A stretch of 64,000 nt of DNA from Isoetes taiwanensis (taxonomy: Eukaryota > Streptophyta > Lycopodiopsida > Isoetales > Isoetaceae). Both the position numbers and the translations under genes were made by a program. Below are positions 1-12,760 of this stretch, piece after piece. Below the pieces are notes generated by a model. That model searched no databases. It was not told where the DNA came from and saw only the letters and a program-made list of their open reading frames with translations. Within the stretch, counting starts at the first letter, position 1. Each line of letters begins with the position of its first letter. The DNA lies in contig JAJEKV010000008.1 in NCBI GenBank assembly GCA_021234155.1, forward strand, positions 7,404,445-7,468,444. The letters are read 5' to 3'.

Positions 1-900
1 CTCGTAAAGCATCTCCTCATAACATTGTAAGGCAAGCATGCCTTTGCCATTCCCTGTATGTCCAATAATCATTACATTCCATGAAACCCCATCTTTGCAT
101 GATAATTTATCAAACGCTTCAAGGGCCTCGTCTAAGCTTCCACAGTTGGTATACATATTACATATTTAAAAAGGTGTTTCTTATCACACAACACAGCCAA
201 CACGCTTTCAAAACGCCCAAGAATGTGACTTTAGCTGTCTTCATGCCTTGTCTTTGCATGTTGTTGTAACATGTAATGCAAAAAGGCCAAACCTATTCTG
301 GGCATATCCTACAAACACAGCATTTCAAGATACAACATTTATGTTCTGAAGGCTGCTGAAGACCTTGCATGCCTTTTGCAAACTTCCACATTTTGCATAC
401 ATATCAATAACGGTAATACCAACAGGAATGTCCATCTCAATTCCCATTTCTAATATCATTTGATGGATGTGCCTACACTGGCTTATAGCTTCATTCCTGC
501 AACATACTAAGGAAGCACCTTCCATTACCAATCTATAACTACCAGTATCACTTAAGGCGCATGCCTAATCAGAATTGATTCCATAATTAATGGTTTTCTG
601 GTTGTATTGTTGTGTAGTTTCAATACTTCTACATGCTTTCAAAATATTCAAGAACGTGACTTGATTCAATTGAATTTCCTCATGTTGCATGTCCTCAACA
701 CATTTGAAAGCATGAACTCCTCTAAAATACCAAACACATCCTGCAACCATTATGTTCCATGGAAAATGCGGCATGCGTCTTCTAAACTGCCACGTTTGAT
801 ATACATATCAGCAAGTGTATTCCCAACAACCTTAACCCTCTCGAATCCATTTTCCATCACCTGCTTATGGGTCCACCGCCCATGGTTCAGGTAAAAACTG
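1..900 (-). pseudogene. PLS-type PPR protein pseudogene, copy 1 (cut by window start)
   Basis: Reverse-strand reading frames carry pentatricopeptide repeat signatures: the peptide VIDMYAKCGSLQKACKVF at about 360-420, the stretch HIHQMILEMGIEMDIPVG before it, and a further repeat containing NIMVAGCVWYFRGVHAFKC near 700-770. PPR proteins of this type bind organellar RNA and often guide C-to-U editing. The frame is broken between repeats by stops and frameshifts, and near 160-200 about 70 bp present in the second copy (29165-30170) are missing. No start codon, E or DYW domain is visible, and the sequence runs off the window. It is a decayed member of a large family, not an active gene. Confidence 0.75.
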
Positions 901-2793
901 AGGCAAGTGTCAGTTCGCTTCCACAATTCCCTCTTTTACTTGGTATGATAGCTCAAATAGTGAATCGTACTACTGATATGGAATCGAGACTACAATTGGG
1001 CTTGATTTAAAATAATGACAAGTACAAAGACATGCCCAAATTCTCTCCATGCAGGCAGAATGCCACAGTAAAGTCTGACTGCATGACCGGGTAGAATGGT
1101 CGCCATTTCCATCTCGAATTCTAACCTAAGGCAAGGCGCATAGAAGGTCTGAGTACATCCTAATCGAACCCAAGACTATGAACCAAGAGTACACGGCATA
1201 GCTTCGATTAGGAAAGTTTGGCTGACGTGGGGGTGGAAGGCAATTAAGTTTAGGTGACGTGGGTGCCCACGTGGACAGCTTAGAATTGCACAAAATCGTG
1301 CACCTCGGGTTAGGCAAGCCTGCTAAAAATATTACTTGCATTTCTTTCCTTCCTTGCTTGCTTGACTTTGGCATCTGCTTCAAAGTGGCTTCAAAGCATC
1401 TTGTGACCATATAAGCTGCCATAGCCACTTGCCTGCTCTAGCTCTACTTCACAATTTTTCCTTCAAAGGCATATTTTTCTGCTCAAAGGCATCATCTAGG
1501 GTCAGCTTTGGATGCATGCCCTTAGCATTGTACGAAAAGGAAAGCATGAATAACATTATGCTAATGAAATTCTTCCACCTTCAATGTGAGAGCATTTGCA
1601 GTACCACACTCGCTCAGAATGGATGGGAGCTTTACTGCCAATGGAGGTGTTTGCAACTAAAGCAGTAAGAATTCTAGCTGGTATTTAAAAGAAAGCAGAG
1701 GAGACCACGTGAACCACAACATCAGTTCGGGGGCACCTTGTCGCTTTATGACATATAAAGAAACACATCATCCCTTTAAGCATGCTACTAATATTAGAAG
1801 ACTCAATAATAGGAGAAATGTGCAACCCCTCGCTGCAGCCAAACCTTGTCCATCCAAATGCGTTATCCTTGTTTTCTTCTTTTTGCCATTATCAAAATAC
1901 AACACCAGATGAAGCACAGTTTCTGAACGTGATAGATGCATGAAGCTTGAAGGTACATCATTTTGCATAAGCTACCCCGTCAAATATAATGTTTAAGCAT
2001 CTGAATATAAATTACATAACCTCATATACCCTTTAGGTGTAATAGTGAAGCAAAGACGGCATGGCTTCCTTCCTTAGGCTGAGGTACAAAGAAACCATTC
2101 TATGTGGAGCTAAGAGAAATGGTGCTTTCTATAGATGAATAGATCCAATAAATCTTGCCCTTGGTACTTGAGTCGTGAAGGAAAAGCAGTAGAGGTTGAT
2201 CTGATAATAACATAAGTCCTACCAAAGACCAAGCAGCATTCTAATAAGAAACTATTACATGAGAGCCATAGATAATGTTGGGTACTCGATTATCTAAGGT
2301 ATTGAAAGCTGGGAGTATGCTAGAACTATCAATTAAGTTCATAAATCATGATGACTACAAATCCTTGTTAAAACCAGAAAGAAAGTTGACCTGATAGATG
2401 GCAATTCTTCCTGCTGCAATCACGGTTCCACCAGCCAAAAAATCTGAAGCGCGCATCTTATAATCCCCCATTCAACAGGGGCGCAATTCTAGAAATGGAA
2501 GACGACACTAACAATGCAGCTCTTGCAGAAGTGGGAAATCTGCTCCCGCCAGTAAAGGCCTTCGATCCTTCTCACGGCTTCTATTAGCCTGCCTCTGCCG
2601 CAATGGAATGATGTTTCAGAGAACCTTAAGACAAGAGACAAGCTCTTTGCAATATAGCAAGGGTTTCTCTTTGAAGCATCAGCACAACAATAAGGTCCTC
2701 CAAGAACAATCGTGAGGGAAAAAGAAGAAGAAGAGGTCAATCGCAGCGTAAATTAAGAAGATGCATTAACTTTTTACGATTCGCATAGCATAT

Positions 2794-2834
2794 CTCCCAC
2801 AGGAATAAGTATAGAGAATCGAGTGCATATAAAT
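2794..2834 (+). promoter_or_regulatory. U6 promoter: upstream sequence element and TATA box
   Basis: A CTCCCACAGGA block at 2794-2804 resembles the plant USE (RTCCCACATCG). An ATATAAAT box at 2827-2834 begins 31 bp before the U6 start. The USE to TATA gap is about 23 bp, the short spacing known for plant RNA polymerase III snRNA promoters. The USE deviates from consensus in its last bases. Confidence 0.75.
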
Positions 2835-2857
2835 GACACAATTTTGGAAATTTCAAT

Positions 2858-2875
2858 GTCCTTCCGGACATCCGA

Positions 2876-2907
<32 letters not shown>

Positions 2908-2957
2908 GGCCCCTGCGCAAGGATGACACGCATAAATCGAGAAATGGTCCAAATTTT
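2858..2957 (+). ncRNA. U6: U6 spliceosomal snRNA, copy 1
   Basis: The sequence matches plant U6 snRNA almost throughout. It has a shortened 5' stem-loop (GTCC-TTCC-GGAC), the ACAGAGA box inside GATACAGAGAAGATTAGC, and the internal stem-loop region with the canonical CCCTGCGCAAGGATGACACG. The 3' part ends in GAAATGGTCCAAA and a run of seven T, the Pol III terminator (2954-2960). U6 pairs with the 5' splice site and U2 in the spliceosome core. Length is about 100 nt against about 102 in Arabidopsis, the difference lying in the 5' stem. With a promoter of correct spacing, this copy looks functional. Confidence 0.93.
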
Positions 2958-3089
2958 TTTCCCACTACTACTCGGATTGTTCTTTTGCTAAATTCTATGT
3001 TTTTTTCGCAGATATTCCCACCATTAATTAACTATTCTTTTGCTAAATTTTTTGCTTTCCCTCTCTTCTTTACCCTCGCTCATGTGGGT

Positions 3090-4118
3090 TTCCAGCATTT
3101 TCTAAGTATATGCTGCTCCAAACTTAGTATTGCCTGTAAACTGGCGGTCACCCTCGTTGCTGTGCGGGCGCAAGGTAAGCCGCTTTCCTCCCATTGGAAG
3201 CTTTCTTTGATCTGTTCCAGCTATGGTTTAAGCCTAAACTCTGTTTCTTGCCATTTCCAGTAAGTGCTGATTTTGCTCGAAATGTTTTTGCTTCTCTCAT
3301 GCAAATCTGTGCAGCGGCTATGATGCAAAGGGAGGTATCTGAGCCATTTAGGCAGGTTGGTTGAAAGCGGGCCTTGGCCACAGCAATTCAGACCATGACT
3401 GAGCGTCTTGCCTTTTGTTTTAGCAATTCTTTCATTGGTTTTTGTTGCCTCTTCAAACAACATGAAGCATTGATTCGACTTCAGAGTCTGCCCAGCATGC
3501 AATCATGGGATTTTGTTGCACATGGCGGGTTTTCTAAAGGCCCTTGGCATGAACCTCTGTATGAACATCGATTACAGGGATGGGACAGCTTTATAAGGCT
3601 TTAGCAATTGTTGATTCTAAATTGTGTCTCTCCCGAATTGTTTTCTATATTATAGGCATAGGCATTTAATTGATAATGTGATTCCTATAGTTCTACTTTA
3701 TATGGAAAATCAGATACGATCTCAATGTAAGTACTTCTTGTGATGGTAAAAGTGCTCCGCAACGTAACTTCCAGCATCATTTTTTATTGGTCGAGTGATA
3801 CGTTTTAGGAATGCTTGGATAAGTAGTTTTTCGACTTGCCTTCAGGACATTAGAGCTATATGCTTTTTAGGTAGGTGTCTTAGCACACTGGAATTACCAA
3901 TGGCTGGTCCTTGACGAATTTACGCTAGATTGAACAATGGTATGAAAAAAAGAATGGCACGTAGAGATTAGAATAATATTAAGCACAACAATATTTTTTG
4001 TTTACCTTTGAAGATTTGATGTTCTGATTAGTCACCATTGCTTGACTAAAATCTAGATAGGAAAAAGCCGTTAGATGTCAATAACGACAAATTGTATATG
4101 CTCTACCACGATGTCACA
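3090..4118 (+). repeat. Segmental duplication block B, copy 1
   Basis: This stretch follows U6 copy 1 and recurs at 37142-38599 in the same orientation. It holds no gene I recognise. Compared with the other copy it has about 90 bp extra (3841-3934), while the other has about 500 bp inserted where 3170 would lie. The end of similarity is sharp, at TCTTCTAATTG (4118) versus TCTTCCAATTG (38599). Confidence 0.85.
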
Positions 4119-4119
4119 T

Positions 4120-7100
4120 GTCTTCTAATTGGTTACCTTACAATTTTACTACGTGCAAAATCCTGGCAGCATCAGACTCGCAGCTGCCCTCCCTATATAC
4201 GCCAGAAGGATACACACTTATAGCACTAGTTCTAGGCGTCAAAGCTTACGAGGGGCATGCACTAGCTTCTGATGCATACAAAAATTCTAGTCCAGCATGT
4301 TTTAAATGGGGTTGCCAGTCATCTTGTAGAGCAACTATATTTTCCACTCAAGATGCTTGGAGCATTCAGGAAGCTTGAGAGAAATAATACCGCCACGCCA
4401 AATATTGTTGATATCAAAGGGATAAGTGACGCTGCTGTAGTTTAGGAAGTAAGTAACTTTGCTGGCAATCATTCTTCTATTTTTCTTCTTTTCCATCTGA
4501 ATATGGCCGAAATCTCTAGGCTAATTCTTGAGATCGATGGGTTATATCCATGCAATAATTTGGTAGCATATCTATCTATCTATTGTTTAAATTTGGTTTT
4601 CCCGGCAAGTGAAAAACTTTTTGGATTTTTTTTTCCGGCAATTTTATCTAAGGTTTGGGGATTTTTGGCTCCAAAAACACTTTCCGTTGACCCAAAAATC
4701 AGAAAACCAAAACTCAGACCTTGGTATGGCTTCGGGATTGGGGTTTGGCTGTGGACGATTCCTTTTTGGGATGATCGCAGGTGTCGTGCATGCATGCCAC
4801 GAAAGCTCAACATACCTGAATGCCTGCTTTACTTTGGAATTTGGAGTTTACTTTGGAACATATGGCATGCGGTTCCGGCCACTGCTTGGAATAGATGGCA
4901 TGCAATTCCCTCCACTGTTTGGATTAACAGAGTCTAATCGACTAATTTGGTAATCGGCTAATTTGGATTCGAAAGAGGATCCTTTTGAAGAAGGGATTTG
5001 TTTGGCATTTTCATGCAAATTGGTATCCAAACATAAATCGTATCCTACCATAAGCTAGGTGATGTAGGTAAGATGTGTTTCAAATTTTTATTGATTACTT
5101 CTATGAGCATCATTTTCACTGTTAGACGTTTCTACAATCTCCATATTTGTTCTTTCTATTCTGCGATGATTCATATCTCTAAATTTTTTCCATCGTTACA
5201 TGTGTCTACAATCTCTATATTTGCTTTGTGCCATAAATTGAGATTGCGAGCATATTTGCTTTTTGTCCTAAATTTTGGTTGCGAGCATATTTGCTCTTTG
5301 TCCTAAATTCTGGTTTTGATTGGAAGCTTAGAAGTTTGTCCGACAGTAACAGTAGTCTGGCCAATGGATTTATGGCATCCGGCGAGCTTTTGAACGATGA
5401 AGCATCCAAGGCTTCTTTATGATCATTAGATATTCATTCTTTGCAGGTATGGAAGCTGGTTTTCCATTTCCTTGGTTGTAGCCATGGGAGCTGGAGCTAT
5501 TGTTGGAGTGCTTGGAGCTCGCGTTAGGTGCCACAGGATCTGGTGTGGTTGCTGGGCTCACGATTGCTGCTGTTGTTAGAGCTGCTATAGCTTGAGGGGA
5601 TTGCAGCACACCAGGGGAAATATTGTTTGTAGTCACTGAACCTTCGTAGTTAATTTTTTATCATGTATTTCAATTCATTTATATGTATGTGTTGTCTCTC
5701 CTCTATGTACATGTATTTGGAATGATATTTGCTAGATTGTCTACTTGCAATGTCACGAACCCTCTTAGTTATTTTTATGATTTGTCTTGGATTCCTTACA
5801 TTACATCTGCATATCCATATGTGCACTACATCTGCATTCCCATTTCTCTGTTCATCTACTTGCTTAACATCCATTTTTTTTTTTGTTTTACTAGCAGGTA
5901 CAATCAATTCGTAATTGATGGCATATACATTTAGAAGGCTGATAAAAAGGTGAAACATGCATTGACGATGAGCATTTGTTCATTTATGGCCCAGGCATCT
6001 GCGCATGCTGAGATTTTTTTTTTGTCTGTGCTTAAGCTTTTTTGAGCTATATCTTTGTTATCTAAAGGAATTCATTAGGTAAGCTCTTCCTTCTTAGCCG
6101 GAGGTTAGATATGGATACCTGGTGACACCATCATTAAACTATATGGGCATGCACACATGACGTTATGCGCTTAAGCTTGCAAATTCAAGTTTAAAGGATG
6201 CGACTAATTTATTTAAATTCTGAGATCCCTTACGTCTTTTGTGGTTTCTGGGCTCCATCTCATGTCTTTTGTGGTTTCTGGGCTCCATCTCAGATTCCAT
6301 TGGATAAGAAGGATTAAATGTTTTATCTTTTTTCCTGGGCTGAAGAAACTTATAAACAAGCTGGCGAATCTTTTCTATTGGCTCAATTATCCACATTCCC
6401 AAAAGGTCGCCTATGGTGGAGGCAGTAAATTGTTGAGGTATCTATTCTATTGGCTCAGTTATGCATTCCAAGAGGTTGTCTATGATCAATATCTCTTCCA
6501 TTCTCCATGAACATGGGTTGATATTGCCTTGGATAATCTAATCTATTACTGCTACGAATGGCTCAACAGTTGGACGACCCTCCTTCATGTGAATTTGACT
6601 ATTCTACATCTTGAATTGCTTTTGTTTCTTTGTTAATAACGTGTAACATAATAGTTGTTGTTTGTCTTCAAATTGCAATTTTATTGTTGTTGCATTTGAT
6701 CTGCTATTATTTTCCAATTGCATATGAATAGATAAGACTCCAGGTCGGAGTCTTGCTGCACTTATATTGCTTATAATCAATTTTCCGTTGCCTATTGGTG
6801 CAGACAAGGAAGCTGAGACACACACATACATGTATACAACAATTGTCAGCCATCTAGACTTCGGGCAATGGCATTGATTGCGTAGAAAACTTTTTGCTTG
6901 GACATATTTGAAGATATGTTTTTTATTCAGAGATTTTTAACCTTCCAACTTTCAGCATGTGATGTTTTGTGTCAACTTATGTATTGACTAAAACTACCAG
7001 TTTGATTTGGAAATCACATAAATGAGGAGTATAGGACATCCATGACCAGTTTGATTTGAAAATCACACGAATGGTGATTATAGAATGTCCATATGAAAAC

Positions 7101-8950
7101 TTCATAATACATCTGCTACCTTTATAGCAATTAAGGTATGTAACTAATTAATTTGAATGGAGTGGTCATCAGATGTGTAGTGGCTACAGCTCATATGCTT
7201 AGGACCTGAACCAATTCGACGCTGTTGCTCTCATCAATCTGGCATCATTCTTGCTGTGGATATTACCAGGTGAATATTCCGTAGCTATGATCTGTTGAAA
7301 TATTATAGTTACCTCTATCAGTACATCGATTAGCCATCCTCCAATTTTTAGTGAAGCTGCTAAAAAATATTGATATGGCGATGCCAGTTTTGGTTGGGCT
7401 TGGTGCTCCAATACTGTTTGGTGCAATTGCACTCCACCTTCCAAAGAAATTGCTCAGCGGCAGTAAATGTAGTATAGCCTAGACATATGAAGAGAACTTT
7501 CCACAAAAACGTGATAAAAACCAGCTTATAGGAAGTGTAGCAATTAATACTACTGTCATCATTTTTTACTGGCAATAGCAGAAACACGAAATACTTCAAG
7601 ATGTAACGTTTCAAACTCGCCTAACTAATTGCAAGAGCATCTGGATGCTTATTCGAAGTCTGTGGAATGCACAGAGGCATATTATCGAGCTTATGTTTGT
7701 TCATCTTGGAGCATCATATTATCCAATACGACCATAAAAGTCCCTATAAGCAGTTAAACGGCAATCTTCTTAATAAATACCTGAATTTCAAATAATAATA
7801 AAAAGAAAAAAGGTAGCAAAAGGAATTTGAAAAACCAGGAAAAATGCTGTAAATTCCGGAGAAAAGTATAAAAGAATAATCAAAATAAGACCACAGTTGA
7901 AGGAGTTAATGTAAGCCTAATCCGATATCCATCAGAGTATTTCTTTTTTTGTAGTACTTAAAGTTGATAACTTTTGCACATTTGACCCTGCAATTGGACA
8001 TTATTTCAATTGTGCTGTAGCTCAGAGATTTTGAAAGACTGTACTTTGTAAGACCAGGATTTTTATATGCAAGTTCTGAAGTGCAAGCAGTACCAGAAAT
8101 TAGTGCGCAGCTTTCAAGGATGTCTGGCAGCTAGAAATTGTGGAGAAATGAAAGTTGACACTTTAAACCTTGGGTCACAACTGGCATAAATATGATTTGG
8201 GTGCATAGTTGAGTTTTATAACTCAAAACAGTTGTGGAATGTTTGCTGTAGACCCAGCGTACTTGGAAGTGAGATTTTGATCTTCGTCTTTAACAGGGCT
8301 GCACGGTTAGAACCAAGCATGGCGTTGTGAAAGAATTACAATAGCTACGCTCACGTGCAAGTCGTAGAGAAGCTTCCACGGTGTTGAATTGGCCCTTTCT
8401 TTCCACGTAGCTATGGGGCATTGAGCTGCAAATTTGCTAGACCAAGGATGTGACTTGAGTGACTTTCCATAAATTTCTCATCATAGAAAACCTGTTCCAA
8501 TTTTAGTTAGAGATGCTAAGAAAGCTGTAATTTGATGTGAGCATTTGATGGTTACAAAAAGGAAGCAATAATCTTTATTGGCAATTCCGTCCTCCAACTT
8601 TTAACATGCTTGCATGTAACTAATTTTATTTCTGATATCACATTCATGCATCAATCATGTAGCTATTTAACTTAAAAAGACAAAGGGAATATACAAGTAG
8701 TGAATTAATAGTGAACAAATGAATTAATATGTCTTAAAGTTGCAATTACTATTTTGTACTTGATGCATCCTTATTTATACAAGAAATGGTCCAAGTTCCA
8801 TTTGAACGTTTATTCATGGGTATGATCACCTACTTCCTATGAGGGAAGCTCCATTGCACACCATTTTCTCCATCACACTAATTGCATATAGATATTGATG
8901 TTCAGTACATCATATTTGAAATCCTGGGAAGATTAATTAAATCTTGATAG
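4120..8950. other. AT-rich non-coding stretch with short tandem repeats
   Basis: I find no supportable gene here. Short tandem duplications are visible: a 38-bp unit ending TTTGTCCTAAATT at about 5233-5309, a 29-bp unit containing GTGGTTTCTGGGCTCC at about 6238-6296, and a roughly 70-bp imperfect repeat around ACCAGTTTGATTT at 6991-7092. A reverse frame at 5370-5636 is rich in Pro, Ala, Ser and Asn but matches nothing I know. Confidence 0.5.
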
Positions 8951-8954
8951 AGTC

Positions 8955-9015
8955 CAAGCCCACATAGGCCAATTGGTCTCCGTAGATGGATGATAGAATA
9001 CATTATATTCTGGCA
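8955..9015 (+). mobile_element. Diverged LINE 3' tail fragment
   Basis: ATAGGCCAATTGGTCTCCG followed by GATGATAGAATA and TATATTCTGG closely resembles the last 60 bp of the LINE at 9030-14109 (ATAGGCCGATTGGTCTC then the TTCTA tail). It is the end of an older copy, or of a non-autonomous element sharing that end, and lies directly upstream of the long LINE. Confidence 0.6.
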
Positions 9016-9032
9016 AAATTGATAGGTGCACA

Positions 9033-10350
9033 TTGAAAAGAGAAGCGCGGGCAAAGTCTCGTGCAACAAATATAGCTCGACAGGCCTATGACAGATACTC
9101 TAGCCTAGCGGCAAGCCGTATCCGGGCTTCACCACCACCAAACCAGGCAGTTGAGGAGCACTGGAAACAGGTTCAAGCAATGGCAGAGGGCAACAAAGCT
9201 CGAATTGCTTGCTTGGCGGGAGGAAATCACGAGGCCTCCACACCCAAATTGCTCAAGAAGCGGTGCTCTCTTGAAAAGCAGCGTGAGCGGCATGGAGACC
9301 CGCATCTGACACCTAGAAGATGGCCTTCGCCTAGTGCACTCGAAAGGCGAGAAGGACAAGAAGAGTCTTGTCGACATGCGCAGCCCGCATGGATTCCATG
9401 TCCACCGCCATTGAAACCATGACACGGGAAAAGCAAAGTGTTGAGCAAGAGACAATGGCAACCATCTCTCCGCCTTCAATCGAGGAAATTTGAGGAGGTC
9501 GCTCTTGTGATGCGAAAAGTTCAGGTCTCTTTTGAAGAGAGCTACCACAATTGAGAGCCCTTCAAACTAGGGTTGAGACACAAGAAGTGGCCTCCGCAAT
9601 GAACCCTATTTGGACTCTCGCTTGCGAGAATCTGGAGCATAGCTCCGGCTTTCGAGATCGGAAGGTGCGGGGAGATGAGGGCAGCCATCGAACAAGGCAA
9701 GGGCCTCAATGCGAGGCTCATGAGCAATTGGCCCGGTGCATCGTGAATTGAAAAGGCAAAGAACAATTTCAGCAGAGCTAAACTCCGCCGGGAAGGAGAG
9801 ACCGCTATACACCGCCACAGCAGTCCCACCGCCAAGAATGTCGCAAGGTGTCGGCCGAGGGACCCGTCGCGCTCGCACCCCAAGCCACTCTATGCCACCC
9901 CGCCCCAACGTAGGCCCACAGCCTATGCTCCGCCGACAACAAACAACTCTGTTGTGCAGGGCGTGATTGACCCAAAAATCGAGAGAGTTCCGTGAGTCGA
10001 GGCGAGAAGCCACAATGTGGTGGTATCGTGGCACGTAAGAGGAAAAGCGGGAGGACCTCATTAACCGGCTCCAAATGTTGATTCTTGCTCGAATGACATT
10101 CCCCGTGCAGTACATATTATTAGGGCGAGACGCCATGGCCCCGCCTGGACAGCCCACGGGTAGTCACGTTCACATACAAGATGCGCAAGTGAAAAGCAGC
10201 TATCCTACTCCGGGGTAGGCGGTGAAGGAAGCTGCCTTGTATGTTGACCGAGATCGACCCCAGCCCAACAAGAAGACCGCTTGGTACGAGTTGGCCAAAG
10301 TTAAAAGCATTAGCAGAACGGGGAGGCTGCGGGGCTGATTGAGGGTAAGA
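9033..10350 (+). pseudogene. LINE ORF1-like region, broken
   Basis: The first open stretch (9033-9422) encodes a basic, Arg/Lys/Gln-rich protein start. Downstream, near 10230-10350, three frames must be combined to read TPAQQEDR and later AAGLIEGKM, which line up with LTPAQQKER and SAGLVNGKM in the fragment at 38601-38965. That pattern is like the C-terminal nucleic-acid-binding part of L1-type ORF1 proteins. The middle is broken by several stops and shifts. The role would be binding of the element's RNA; here it is non-functional. Confidence 0.55.
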
Positions 10351-10559
10351 TGCAAATTTTCAAGCCGCCAAATCTTTGCTGCGAATTACGCTAACCCTCC
10401 AGCAGCTCGACCATGCCACTTCTTCGCTGCACTACAGCCGCGCCCTGCTCCGTTGTTGCTTCACCTTACATTTGCTTTCGCACATCTCGGCTGCCTCTAC
10501 ACGCCATCCCCTTCTGGCGCCCCTTTGAATCCCCAAGCTGCGCCCCTGCAGACAAATAG

Positions 10560-11400
10560 GAATTGTGCCTCCGCATGGTCTCACTGGAATTGTCGGGGCT
10601 TCCCATATGGCGAAGGGAGATAGTCTCAACTCTGTTCTTTGCGAGATATGGATCTGATCTTCCTTATGGAAACATGGGAGCATCACCGAGGACCACGGGA
10701 TACCCGACTTGCGGGATACCGGCGCTACTCAATCTTCAATGATTGCACAGGAAAGCGGGGGCATGGGGAGTTGCCTGCTACTATCGAACGGCCTTGGCAC
10801 AGTCAGTTTCCTTGTTCAAGGCGGACAAGCACAACCCGGTACTTGTGGGTGCGTGTGCAAAACTGCGATGTGAGACCCCTCTTTGTGGCGACCGCTACTT
10901 TCCACATGCGTAAAGCAACTTCTATCACACCCACTCGGATGTGGATAGGCTGGACCCCTATGTCGATCTATATGATGACATACAGCAGCATAAGCAGTTG
11001 GGCAGTGTCATACTCCTTGGAGACTTCAATGCGCGCACCGGGGTAGAACAACCCATGAGATTTGATCCCTTGACTGATGATATATTGCAGCTGCGTCCTG
11101 CAGAAGCAGCTTGGCCACGGACATCAGATGACAATCAGGTCACACGCTATGGTAGACAATTGCTTTTGCTCTGTGGTATCTTTGACCTGGTAATCTGCAA
11201 TGGATCCGCACGGTGGCCGATCCCACCCATAAGAGCACTTGTAGACAGGAAAACCGGGGGAGGATCTAGTGTGGTGGACTTTGTCTTTGGTGCACGGCGG
11301 GATATGCATGTCGTCAAGCACTTCCAGGTGGGAACAACTAATAGGGATGAAGAGATCGACTCAGACCACTTACCACTTTACTTGAAGTTGGCTTGGCAGG
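10560..11400 (+). pseudogene. LINE AP-type endonuclease domain, frameshifted
   Basis: HWNCRGF marks the domain start (about 10580), followed by DLIFLMETWEH (the METW motif, E being a metal ligand) at 10650-10680. A frameshift near 10900 leads to the frame 10941-11459, which contains LLGDFNART (about 11010-11040) and DSDHLPLYL (about 11360-11385). GDFN and SDH are the conserved catalytic motifs of APE endonucleases that nick target DNA for priming. All key motifs are visible but in two frames. Confidence 0.85.
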
Positions 11401-12760
11401 TTGTGCGAACCCCCTGTGCCACAGCTCCTCACATGCCTCAATTTGCGATTGGATTATGAACATCGCGGGGCTTATGCCCGGATGCTTATAGATGACCGCA
11501 GAAATTTTGCAATATCCTACACTAGAGCATGCATGACCGGCCCGGTGGTGATGTGCTTAGGGCTACTTGGCAGAGAGAGGCTTTGGGATAAGCCGCCATG
11601 CATGCACCTCCGAGGAACACAACCTTCCCACGTAATCAATGGTTTGATGCAGAGTGCAAGGAACACAAACGCTGGCTCCGCCAAGTCACAGACCCTGCTT
11701 TACGCCCACATGCAGTCAGACAGTACCGCGTCTTCCTTAAAGCTAAGAAAGCCAGGTACATTGCAGCACATCAAAGGGAAATGTTTTATCTCACAGGCGT
11801 CACCCGGGACCTTCTGGCGAAGGGTTCTTAGAAAGCCAGTACAGCCCACAGGGAACATCACTCCCGAGCAGTGGAGGCAATACTTGCAACAGCTATACGA
11901 CCCTCAGGGTGCACATGCAGCATTACCCCTGCAAGAAGGCCCAGTGCTGGAAATCACAGATTCGGACGTGGAACAAGGCTTACAGCGTCTTGCCAATGGG
12001 AAAGCCCCGGACCTGGATGGCATGCAGGCAGAATTGCTTAAGTGGGCAGGGCCGTCCATAATACCAGTGCTGACCGCCTTGTTCAACAAGGCATTACAGG
12101 AAGGCTTCCCGATGCAGTGGACCAATAGCAGAGTTGTTCCCATCTATAAGGCAGGTGACCCGCACTGCCCAGCCAATTACCGAACAATCATGGTCAGTTC
12201 GGTGTTTGCAAAATTGCTTGCTGGGATTCTCGAGCAGCAGTTGACGGGCTGGGCAGAGGCAGCAGAGATACGGGCCCTCACCCAGGCAGGATTCAGACCC
12301 CGACACTCAACCATTGACCACATCTTCACATTGCGAGCTCTGGTTGAAGACAGCAGGAACCGCCGTCAGGATCTATATTGTTGCTTCGTGGATTTTGCAA
12401 AGGCATTTGACACTGTGCCTCGGGAAAAACTATGGGCAAGATTGCGACAGCTGGGGGTTCCGGTAGATTTGCAGAATGCAGTGTACAGGCTTTATGAAAG
12501 ATGCTCGGGTCGGTTGCAGCCGACAAGCCAACCATTTGATAGTAGTATCGGGGTTCGCCAGGGATGCCCTCTCTCCCCAACATTGTTTGGGCTTTACATT
12601 GATCAATTGGAGAGGCGGCTTTTTGCGATAATGGGGGGGCGGGGCTCACCTTCTCTACCGGATCATCAAGCGGTTAATATATGCCGATGATGTGGACCTT
12701 CTAGCTTACACACCAGCGGACATGCAGCGACATCTCGATGCCACGGACACATTTTGTCAA
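11400..12760 (+). pseudogene. LINE reverse transcriptase domain
   Basis: The frame ending at 12690 carries RT blocks in order: NGKAPDLDGMQAELLKW, LQEGFPMQWTNSRVVPIYK, AGFRPRHSTIDHIFTLR, CFVDFAKAFDTVP (first catalytic Asp) and GVRQGCPLSPTLFGLYIDQL. The YADD catalytic motif follows at about 12681-12692 but in a different frame (LIYADDVDLLAY), after the run of seven G near 12632. The block order and spacing are typical of non-LTR RTs. The frameshift separates the two catalytic Asp sites, so the enzyme is dead in this copy. Confidence 0.92.

Larger units (their letters stand above)
1..2960 (+). repeat. Segmental duplication block A, copy 1 (PPR relic plus U6)
   Basis: The whole stretch from the window start to the U6 terminator matches about 29208-32480 in the same orientation, with small indels and point differences. 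Matching landmarks include the CTGCAGCCAAACCTTG stretch (about 1832 and 31244) and the U6 promoter. A short third piece, 1333-1440, also recurs near 19659-19765. Between the PPR relic and U6 (900-2780) I see no convincing gene. This is a direct reading; identity was judged by eye, not computed. Confidence 0.9.

Noticed and set aside
2823-3263. 146-codon forward frame across U6 copy 1
   Set aside because: It overlaps the U6 RNA and promoter and has no protein similarity; chance frame.
5370-5636. Pro/Ala/Ser/Asn-rich reverse frame
   Set aside because: No recognisable domain, no second exon and no repeat partner; composition alone does not support a gene.
9129-10157. Long reverse frames opposite LINE ORF1
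   Set aside because: They are antisense shadows of the GC-rich LINE region without known domains.
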